DNA of 5,779 bases from Cyanobacteria bacterium UBA7694 (GTDB lineage: Bacteria; Cyanobacteriota; Sericytochromatia; UBA7694). Below the pieces are notes generated by a model that worked only from the letters and a program-made list of their open reading frames with translations, searched no databases and was not told the origin of the DNA. Where the stretch lies: positions 5,717-11,495 of the forward strand of contig DLGM01000098.1 in NCBI GenBank assembly GCA_002482705.1, read 5' to 3'. The position numbers and the translations under genes are program-made. Position 1 is the stretch's first letter. Each line of letters begins with the position of its first letter. Below are positions 1 through 5,415 of this stretch, in pieces.

Positions 1-1
1 C

Positions 2-1777
2 AATATGCCCTACACCGAAAAAGAACCGGGTATCTGGGTCGGCGATGGCGTGGTCATGGAAAGCTCCGTCAGCATCGAAGCCCCTGCTGTCATTGGCCAC
101 AACTCGTATATTGGTAAGAATGTACGCATTAGCGCCAATACCGTGCTCGGCGACAATGCTGTGGTGGGGCAAAATGCCACCCTCAAGCGCCCAATTGTTT
201 GGAATGGGGTCCACATCGATCGCAGTGCTTCCTTGCGCGGCTGTACCCTGGGCAAAAATGTGATTGTGCACAAAGAGGCCCAGGTCTTGGAAGGGGCTGT
301 GATTGGCGACGATTGCACTCTCGGCGAAAAGACCCTGGTCAAACCGGAGGTGCGTATTTGGCCAAATAAACACCTCGAACCCAATTCAGTAGCCACCGAA
401 AGCATTATTTGGGGCAGTGGCGCTTTACAGAGCATCTTTGGCGAGCTGGGCATCTCGGGCACGGTCAATACAGATATCACCCCCGAATTGGTGGTCAAAA
501 TGGGTGCGGCTTATGGAGCCACGATTGGCATGGGCAAGAGCATTTCCCTGAGCCGGGACCAATCTGCCGCCTCGCGTCTGTTCAGCCGTGCTTTTGCCTC
601 CGGCGTTCTGTCGGTCGGCGTCCACATCCAAAATCTGGAATACACCTCTTTGCCGGTTGCCCGCACCCAAATCCCGTCTCTGGACGTGGCTGGAGGTGTA
701 CACGTTCGCATTGATCCGGACAATAGTCGCGAAAAAATCAGCATTGAATTCTTAGACTCCCATGGCCTGAATATCTCTGCCCAAATGGAGAAAAAAATTG
801 AGTCGACCTATTATAAGGAAGACTTCCGCCGTGCCCGCATTGTCGAACTGGGTGAGATTCAGTATCCTTCGCGGATTCTGGAAAAATACCAAGAGGGCTT
901 CCTGCGCAATTTAGCCAGTTACGAGCGGACGCGCCCCTTTAAGATGGTACTCGACTATATGTTCCAGGCCAGCCAGGTCATCTTGCCCACCCTGATGGGC
1001 CGGTTAGGGGCCGATACAATTGTGCTGAACTCACATGTCAGTGAAGGCCCCCTGCGCAACCCGGAAGAATTACAGAACCAAACCGCCAATGTCGTACGGG
1101 CGCTCAAGGCCGATTTTGGAGCGCGCATTGACGCCAACGGTGAGCGCGTGTCGATCATTGATGATCGGGGTGAACTGGTTGGTTCCGACATGTTATTGGC
1201 TGCGTTTGTGCAACTGTTGTTGCATAAATACCCTGGTAAAAAGGTGGCGGTCCCCGTCATGGCTCCCAGCGTGATCGAAGAGATTGCCGCCCAGCATGGG
1301 GGTGAGGTGATTCGCTCCAAGGCCACCACCCGCTCACTCATGGAGGCAGCGCAACAGCCGGATGTGATCTTTGCCGGTTATGGGGGCCAGTTCATCTTCC
1401 CGCAGTTCCATGGTGGTTTTGACGGTATGCATGCCACCGCAGCCCTCGCGATGCTGCTGGCCATGGATGAACCCAAGCTTTCGGAGATCATCGCAGGATT
1501 GCCCCCAATCCATTTACAACACGAGCAGTTAACCTGCCCAACCACCGCCAAGGGGATGTTGATGCGGGTCATGCTGGAGCGTTTTGGCAATCAAAATGTT
1601 TCCACCCTCGACGGGATCAAGATCTTTAGTGATGAGGGCTGGAGCCTGATTCTGCCGGATCCAACCTACCCCAAGGTGCATGTGTACACTCAGGGGAAAA
1701 GTGCCGAGTTCTGCCAAACGCAGATGAGCCACTATAAGGACTATGTGCTCCAACTGATTGCCGGGCACAACAGCTAA
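2..1777 (+). CDS. Hexapeptide beta-helix / phosphomannomutase-like fusion protein, C-terminal part (5' end outside window)
   Basis: The 590 readable residues begin in the middle of a protein. Residues about 10-130 (counted from the Met at position 5) are hexapeptide repeats of a left-handed beta-helix, with motifs such as VIGHNSYIGKNVRI and VIGDDCTLGEKTLV. Residues about 145-580 follow the phosphomannomutase/phosphoglucomutase fold: FGELGISGTVNTDITPE, then SRDQSAASR, a middle domain, and a final phosphate-site domain ending GWSLILPDPTYPKVHVY. In known relatives these parts follow an N-terminal sugar-1-phosphate nucleotidyltransferase domain of roughly 230 residues, usually annotated mannose-1-phosphate guanylyltransferase. 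Here that domain would lie left of the window, and the EKEPGIWVG junction supports this. The frame is open to the window edge, so the Met at position 5 is probably internal. The canonical catalytic motifs are altered: TASHNP reads VRIDPDN (residues 234-240), DGDGDR reads DANGER (376-381), GExSGH is replaced by GGQFIFPQF (460-468), and the final RPSGTEP reads LPDPTYP. Sugar-nucleotide synthesis is therefore likely only if the missing domain supplies it. The mutase part may be regulatory or act on an unusual substrate. The stop codon directly abuts the ATG of tadB. Confidence 0.85.
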   Translation, partial: NMPYTEKEPGIWVGDGVVMESSVSIEAPAVIGHNSYIGKNVRISANTVLGDNAVVGQNATLKRPIVWNGVHIDRSASLRGCTLGKNVIVHKEAQVLEGAVIGDDCTLGEKTLVKPEVRIWPNKHLEPNSVATESIIWGSGALQSIFGELGISGTVNTDITPELVVKMGAAYGATIGMGKSISLSRDQSAASRLFSRAFASGVLSVGVHIQNLEYTSLPVARTQIPSLDVAGGVHVRIDPDNSREKISIEFLDSHGLNISAQMEKKIESTYYKEDFRRARIVELGEIQYPSRILEKYQEGFLRNLASYERTRPFKMVLDYMFQASQVILPTLMGRLGADTIVLNSHVSEGPLRNPEELQNQTANVVRALKADFGARIDANGERVSIIDDRGELVGSDMLLAAFVQLLLHKYPGKKVAVPVMAPSVIEEIAAQHGGEVIRSKATTRSLMEAAQQPDVIFAGYGGQFIFPQFHGGFDGMHATAALAMLLAMDEPKLSEIIAGLPPIHLQHEQLTCPTTAKGMLMRVMLERFGNQNVSTLDGIKIFSDEGWSLILPDPTYPKVHVYTQGKSAEFCQTQMSHYKDYVLQLIAGHNS

Positions 1778-2659
1778 ATGGGCAATATCTTCGTTCAGCT
1801 CCTGCCGATCGGCATTACCGTCGCGATCTTTGTCAGCGTCATGATGGTGCTGCTGATGTTTTCAAAACGGGCCGAAGGCGTGTTGGACGGCCTAACAGGC
1901 AAATATGCAGTGAAGCTCAAACAAGAGTTTGAGCTCCTGCAGTTGCCCTTTACCCCCACCCAGTTTATGGCGTTCCAGCTCGGTATTGTGCTGGTGCTGT
2001 TTGGGGTGGGGATTATTACCGGCCCAGACCCGACCACCAAATTGGCGGTCGGGGCCCTGTTTGGTTATATTGGCTTTTGGCTGACGCGCCGTTATGTAGC
2101 GGAACAGCACAAACGCCGCCAGCAGCGCTTCAAAGAGCAGTTTGCTGACGCTGCAGCCCTGATTGGCAATGCTGTCCGTTCGGGCTTGAGCCTGTTTCAG
2201 GGGCTGGAAATTGTCGTCAAAGAAATGGATGACCCGATTGCCTACGAGGTGTATCAGGTTTTGCAGGCCACCAAGGTCGGTGCCCCCCTTGATACGGTGC
2301 TCGAAGATTGGGCGCGGCGGATGGGGAGCCCGGATCTGGATATCTTTGTCACCGCCATCAATATCCAGCGCCAAACCGGGGGCGATCTGTCTTATATTCT
2401 CAATATGCTGGCGAGCACCATTCGCCAGCGCCAAAAGATTCAGGGCCAAATTCGGGCCCTGACTGCCCAGGGGCGATTGGGTTCGTATGTACTCAGCGGC
2501 CTGCCCATTTTTATGGGCGTGGTGCTGTACTTCATTAACCCCCAGCGGATGGGATTGGTGCTGACCGAACCCTTGGGCTGGGGCATGATGGCCGTCAGCG
2601 CCACCACCATTACCATTGGCATTGTCGTGATTCGAAAAATTGTAGATATCGATATATGA
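1778..2659 (+). CDS. tadB: Tad/Flp pilus assembly platform protein TadB (type II secretion F family)
   Basis: This 293-residue inner-membrane protein belongs to the T2SSF/GspF family. TadB and TadC together form the membrane platform that the TadA ATPase drives to assemble Flp (type IVc) pili. Hydrophobic segments lie at about 7-28, 64-81, 87-105, 236-254 and 265-287. The T2SSF core runs from about residue 115 to 250 and shows the family pattern: QFADAAALIGNAVRSGLSLFQGLE in part, then the signature INIQRQTGGDLSYIL at 195-208, then IRQRQKIQGQIRALTAQGRLG. The length is usual for TadB. The ATG follows the upstream TAA with no spacer and lacks a clear Shine-Dalgarno sequence, which suggests translation by re-initiation from the gene before it. 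Starting at this ATG keeps the first membrane segment whole. The gene overlaps tadC by four bases. No ATPase, pilin or secretin gene is in the window, so membership of a full Tad locus is inferred from the TadB-TadC pair. A dedicated secretion role rather than a pilus cannot be excluded. Confidence 0.9.
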   Translation: MGNIFVQLLPIGITVAIFVSVMMVLLMFSKRAEGVLDGLTGKYAVKLKQEFELLQLPFTPTQFMAFQLGIVLVLFGVGIITGPDPTTKLAVGALFGYIGFWLTRRYVAEQHKRRQQRFKEQFADAAALIGNAVRSGLSLFQGLEIVVKEMDDPIAYEVYQVLQATKVGAPLDTVLEDWARRMGSPDLDIFVTAINIQRQTGGDLSYILNMLASTIRQRQKIQGQIRALTAQGRLGSYVLSGLPIFMGVVLYFINPQRMGLVLTEPLGWGMMAVSATTITIGIVVIRKIVDIDI

Positions 2660-3579
2660 CCTATCTGATCTTTGCCCTCTTTTTTGTAGCGGTTCTCCTG
2701 ATTGTCTTGGCCTTTGCCAAGCCGCAATCAAAAGAGGAAGCGTCCTCACGATTACAGTATATAAAGGCCCGCAAGGCCTCCCTCGAACAAGAGCAGCGCG
2801 ATATGCAAATTCGCGCCAAGGCCCTGGGGCAATTTGCCCAAGACAGCCAGTCGCGCTTGGCTCCGTTTGCGGCGCGCTTATTGCCTGATAATCTGCGCGG
2901 CGTCATCCGTAAAAAATTAGATCATGCCGGGCTGTATGACGTCACCACCGAACAACATGCCGTTCAGCAATTATTATTCATGATCGGTCTACCCATTGCC
3001 TTTTTGGTGCTGAATCCGATTATTTTGCGCTATCCCCTCGATATGGTGCTCTATGGCCTGCCGGTTCTGATTGCCTTGGGTTATTATTATCCGATAGTCC
3101 GTCTTAATAGCCGGATTGAAAGCCGCCGCCGCGAGATGTTCCGCGCTTTTCCCGACTTTGTCGATCTGCTCACCATCTGCCTAGAAGCCGGGATGGGTCT
3201 TGATGCTTCGTTAAAACTGCTCACCGACAAAGGCCAGGCAGGCCCTCTGCGGGAGGAGTTTGCCAAAACCACCAAAGAAATCAAGGTTGGCAAACCCCGC
3301 GTAGTGGCTCTGCGCGATATGGCCAAACGCATTGAAATGAAAGAGATCACCTCGTTTGTGGTCGCTTTGGCCCAGGCCGAACAAATTGGGGGCAACCTGA
3401 GTCAGACCCTGAAAGTGCAGAGTGAAATCGCCCGCGACGCACGCTGGCAAAAAGCGCAGGAAATGGCGCAGAAGGCTCCGGTTAAACTGCTCTTCCCCAT
3501 GATTTTGCTGATCTTCCCCAATATATTTTTGATTATCTTCGGGCCTTTGGTACTGGCTTTTGTGACCGGAAAACTGTAA
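2656..3579 (+). CDS. tadC: Tad/Flp pilus assembly platform protein TadC (type II secretion F family)
   Basis: This 307-residue protein is the second T2SSF-family platform subunit, predicted to pair with TadB in the inner membrane. It has a membrane segment at about 2-21, then a charged, probably helical cytoplasmic stretch (about 22-100, rich in Lys, Arg, Glu and Gln). Two further membrane segments lie at about 103-122 and 128-148, and one at the C-terminus at about 278-303. The T2SSF core starts near residue 160 with RRREMFRAFPDFVDLLTICLE, read in part, and carries the family signature LAQAEQIGGNLSQTL at 238-252. KLLFPMILLIFPNIFLIIFGP, read in part near 278-297, is typical of the TadC C-terminus. 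The ATG overlaps the stop of tadB as ATGA, and no Shine-Dalgarno sequence is visible, so translation is probably coupled to tadB. It is the last gene of the + strand block and is followed after 14 bases by a terminator hairpin. Confidence 0.92.
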   Translation: MTYLIFALFFVAVLLIVLAFAKPQSKEEASSRLQYIKARKASLEQEQRDMQIRAKALGQFAQDSQSRLAPFAARLLPDNLRGVIRKKLDHAGLYDVTTEQHAVQQLLFMIGLPIAFLVLNPIILRYPLDMVLYGLPVLIALGYYYPIVRLNSRIESRRREMFRAFPDFVDLLTICLEAGMGLDASLKLLTDKGQAGPLREEFAKTTKEIKVGKPRVVALRDMAKRIEMKEITSFVVALAQAEQIGGNLSQTLKVQSEIARDARWQKAQEMAQKAPVKLLFPMILLIFPNIFLIIFGPLVLAFVTGKL

Positions 3580-3593
3580 TCAGCAGCCATCAA

Positions 3594-3625
3594 AAAAGCC
3601 TCCGAAGTGAACTTCGGAGGCTTTT
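3594..3625. terminator. Bidirectional intrinsic terminator between convergent genes
   Basis: Two perfect inverted arms, 3594-3608 and 3611-3625 (AAAAGCCTCCGAAGT and its complement), form a 14-base-pair stem closing a TGAA tetraloop. On the + strand the stem ends in four Ts. On the - strand it ends in six Ts. It lies between the stop of tadC and the stop of the convergent 289-residue gene, so it should end both transcripts, probably more strongly on the - strand. Confidence 0.92.
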
Positions 3626-3644
3626 GGAAAGTTGGAAAGGTAGC

Positions 3645-4514
3645 TTATTTTGCCGCTTTCATAATCCCAGCACCCAGGTTTTCCCACTGGCCTTCTTGGC
3701 CGCCACTGGAGTTCGCCAGCCAATTTTGGGCAGGCGTGAAAAATGAGCCATTGGAGACTTCATTGCGGCCATTGACCTTGAACTGAATCTGGTTCTCGCC
3801 GCCTTTAGTGAGGGTAAAGGTGTTGGTCGCCTTGTCGGTAAAGAAATGGTCCGCAGAGCCGTCCCCGTCCACATCGGTGGGGCGCACCTGAATCTGCACT
3901 TCATTAGGCGTGTCGCGAATGGCTTCAATCTTGACCCAATCGTAACCATCTTTGCCGTTAATACCGGGGCCCGGAATATTAATGCGAATCAGATCCCCCA
4001 CTTGGGCGGCCCCCGTTTTCGCTTTACCGCTGGCATCGGTCAGTTGAAAGCTGGCGCTCATCATACTGTCTGAGGTTTTTTCCCAGTTATTGATGTCAAG
4101 GAACGCCGTCTTGGCCTTATTCCAATCGCCATTGCCATTCACGGCGACATCGGTTTTGTAACCACTATCGGCCTGTTGATAAGGGACATTGGCAGGCACA
4201 CGACGAATGGAGTCATCGGAGTACTGAGCCACACGGGTGTTCTTGGGGAAGAAGTCGACTTCGGAAGGCGTGAACGCCATGAGATCTTTACTGACATTCA
4301 GGGTTTGGCCTTCAGAGGTGACCGTGAAAGAGGTTTTGTTCTTGAGTGCGTTTAATACCTGTGATTCACCGTCGTCAATCAGACCGTCTGCAGCCATCTT
4401 GGCTTCGATTTTGTTGACGTCAGCATCTGAAACTTCATCACGGCCATACACATAACCAGTGGATACGCTTTTAATCGTGTCAAATACGGGTTTGTTAACG
4501 TTAATTCCGCCCAT
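3645..4514 (-). CDS. Protein of unknown function with an EF-hand-like Asp/Gly loop
   Basis: I do not recognise this 289-residue protein. The ATG at 4514 is chosen because AAGGAG lies eight bases upstream of it and a TATAAT box about 40 bases upstream. The same frame stays open to 4775 but would run across a terminator and into the hydroxylase gene. There is no signal peptide or membrane segment, so a cytoplasmic location is the simplest reading. Export by a route that leaves no N-terminal signal is possible. Visible parts are a charged N-terminal helical region (about 25-60) with AADGLIDDGE at 41-50, which resembles an acidic helix-loop-helix. A polar, Asn/Gly-rich middle follows. At 172-225 a stretch with beta-strand character contains GDLIRINIPGPG, YDWVKIEAI and IQVRPTDVDGDG. 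D214, D216, D218 and D222 match the spacing of calcium-binding EF-hand or dockerin-type loops. The C-terminus is rich in Asn, Gly and Ser and ends MKAAK. Calcium binding is inference only. The gene appears to be a single transcription unit with its own promoter and terminator. Confidence 0.82.
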   Translation of the reverse strand: MGGINVNKPVFDTIKSVSTGYVYGRDEVSDADVNKIEAKMAADGLIDDGESQVLNALKNKTSFTVTSEGQTLNVSKDLMAFTPSEVDFFPKNTRVAQYSDDSIRRVPANVPYQQADSGYKTDVAVNGNGDWNKAKTAFLDINNWEKTSDSMMSASFQLTDASGKAKTGAAQVGDLIRINIPGPGINGKDGYDWVKIEAIRDTPNEVQIQVRPTDVDGDGSADHFFTDKATNTFTLTKGGENQIQFKVNGRNEVSNGSFFTPAQNWLANSSGGQEGQWENLGAGIMKAAK

Positions 4515-4522
4515 GGGGGTAG

Positions 4523-4528
4523 CTCCTT
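4523..4528 (-). promoter_or_regulatory. Ribosome binding site that fixes the start of the 289-residue protein
   Basis: On the - strand this reads AAGGAG, with eight bases between it and the ATG at 4514. It is a near-ideal Shine-Dalgarno sequence and is the main reason for preferring this start over in-frame upstream codons up to 4775. Confidence 0.85.
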
Positions 4529-4536
4529 GATCAGTG

Positions 4537-4553
4537 GGGAATTTGATATTCCC
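4537..4553. promoter_or_regulatory. Dyad next to the -10 box, candidate operator
   Basis: GGGAAT and ATTCCC (4537-4542 and 4548-4553) form a perfect 6-base inverted repeat with a 5-base spacer. It directly adjoins the TATAAT box and would cover the expected transcription start on the - strand. The position suits a repressor site. A 5' hairpin in the mRNA is the other possibility, but only if transcription starts very close to the -10 box. The arms are short, so chance is not excluded. Confidence 0.4.
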
Positions 4554-4559
4554 ATTATA
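4554..4559 (-). promoter_or_regulatory. Promoter -10 box for the 289-residue protein gene
   Basis: The - strand reads a perfect TATAAT here, 39 bases upstream of the ATG at 4514. It lies in the short gap between the hydroxylase terminator and this gene, where a promoter is expected. No convincing TTGACA-like -35 hexamer sits 16-18 bases further upstream, and the nearby TG is one base too far for a classic extended -10. Activator dependence or an alternative -35 is therefore possible. Confidence 0.65.
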
Positions 4560-4593
4560 GACATCTGATCGTGAGAGTTTATAGGAGATAGGC

Positions 4594-4624
4594 AAAAGAA
4601 ATACCCCCCGTAAAAGGGGGGCAT
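4594..4624 (-). terminator. Intrinsic terminator of the hydroxylase transcript
   Basis: On the - strand, 19 bases past the stop of the hydroxylase gene, six Cs (4621-4616) and six Gs (4609-4604) pair around a TTTTAC loop. An outer G-T, T-A and A-T pair extend the stem to nine. An imperfect T-rich run, TATTTCTTTT, follows. The stem is strong but the T tract is interrupted by a C, so termination may be partial. Confidence 0.72.
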
Positions 4625-4642
4625 CTAAAAGAAGGTTCAAAA

Positions 4643-5344
4643 TCAGTGGCTGATGCTGGCGGTGGAACGCGACTCTGATTTTTGCAGTTTGGCACCTCGG
4701 GCCTGTTTGGCTTGTTTTAAAGCCTTGCCCGACTGGGTCATGTGGGTAGGCAAGGTGCCAAAGGCCCAGTCCCACAGGGGGCTGGTGACCCCAAAGGCTT
4801 TTTCACCATTTTCATAGTGATGGCGCAGATGATATTCGCGCAAGAAGCGCATCACCGGGTTTTTAAACGGAGGCATATGGGTCAGGTAATGCAGCGTGTC
4901 ATAACAGACATATCCGGTGACAATCCCTGAAAAAGCCCAATTACAAACACCGGGGCCAAAAACCCGCTGAAAGAGACCATACACTAAAAATGCCAGGGGA
5001 ACGCTGAACAAGAGCGGCATGACCAAACGGCTGTCATCACGGGGATAGTCGTGATGGACACCATGCAGAATGAAGTGGAATTGTTGGCCAAGCTTGCCTT
5101 TAAACTGGGTATGAAACATCCAGCGATGTAAAGAGTATTCGAGAATGGTCCAGAGCAATAAACCAGCCCCATACCCCCAGAAGCCTAAAAGACCGGTATC
5201 ACGAAAGCCCAGCCAGCCAAAGAAGAGCAGGACCGGAAGGTAAACCACTACTGGGGTAGCGGGGTGAATATGTGAAAAGTATTCAAGTACCGGGTTTTCA
5301 AAGAGGCGGATGGACTCTTTTTTATTCGATACGAATTTAGCCAT
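4643..5344 (-). CDS. Fatty acid 2-hydroxylase-like membrane di-iron enzyme (sterol desaturase/fatty acid hydroxylase superfamily)
   Basis: This 233-residue integral membrane protein carries all the histidine boxes of the fatty acid hydroxylase superfamily. They are HRWMFH (H73, H78), HGVHH (H94, H97, H98, with H90 just before), HYLTH (H152, H156) and HLRHH (H172, H175, H176). These bind the two metal ions that activate oxygen. The spacing and the flanking text, EYSLHRW near 69-75, DDSRLVMP near 103-110 and AFGVTSPLWDWAFGT at 183-197, resemble eukaryotic fatty acid 2-hydroxylase (FA2H/Scs7) more than sterol C4 or C5 enzymes, as far as I can judge from memory. Membrane segments lie at about 31-48, 52-72, 106-128 and 134-154. 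The cytochrome b5 domain that precedes this catalytic domain in FA2H/Scs7 is absent, so electrons must come from a separate partner. The last 35 residues form a basic, low-complexity tail. The start is supported by GGAG six bases before the ATG. The likely product is a 2-hydroxy fatty acyl chain of a membrane lipid or lipid A. The exact substrate is unknown. Confidence 0.88.
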   Translation of the reverse strand: MAKFVSNKKESIRLFENPVLEYFSHIHPATPVVVYLPVLLFFGWLGFRDTGLLGFWGYGAGLLLWTILEYSLHRWMFHTQFKGKLGQQFHFILHGVHHDYPRDDSRLVMPLLFSVPLAFLVYGLFQRVFGPGVCNWAFSGIVTGYVCYDTLHYLTHMPPFKNPVMRFLREYHLRHHYENGEKAFGVTSPLWDWAFGTLPTHMTQSGKALKQAKQARGAKLQKSESRSTASISH

Positions 5345-5350
5345 TGATGT

Positions 5351-5354
5351 CTCC
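5351..5354 (-). promoter_or_regulatory. Ribosome binding site of the hydroxylase gene
   Basis: GGAG on the - strand with a six-base spacer to the ATG at 5344 supports that start. No clear -10/-35 pair or terminator is visible in the 71 bases between this gene and the upstream - strand gene. The two may be co-transcribed. Confidence 0.65.
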
Positions 5355-5415
5355 GTATAATATTAACTACAGGTTACGAGCCTTGCGACATTGAGATGTG
5401 TGGGCGGATACCTTA

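Noticed and set aside
5..7. ATG as the true start of the sugar-related gene
   Set aside because: The frame is open to the window edge, the protein begins directly at a junction typical of the middle of the fused family, and the region that would hold a ribosome site is outside the window.
10..498. Open frame of 162 codons on the - strand opposite the hexapeptide region
   Set aside because: The + strand encodes clear hexapeptide repeats. The reverse frame has no recognisable features or ribosome site.
1892..2749. Long open frame (285 codons) on the - strand opposite tadB
   Set aside because: It is antisense to a clear TadB. Its translation is rich in His, Gln and Arg with no domain pattern, as expected from the reverse frame of a GC-biased gene.
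4515..4775. In-frame N-terminal extension of the 289-residue protein, giving 376 residues
   Set aside because: It would cross the hydroxylase terminator and overlap the hydroxylase coding end. AAGGAG and TATAAT support the ATG at 4514, and the extension's composition is unlike the rest.
5356..5361. Perfect TATAAT on the + strand
   Set aside because: It points away from the hydroxylase gene and no + strand gene lies downstream in the window. It is probably a chance AT-rich match in a short intergenic gap.
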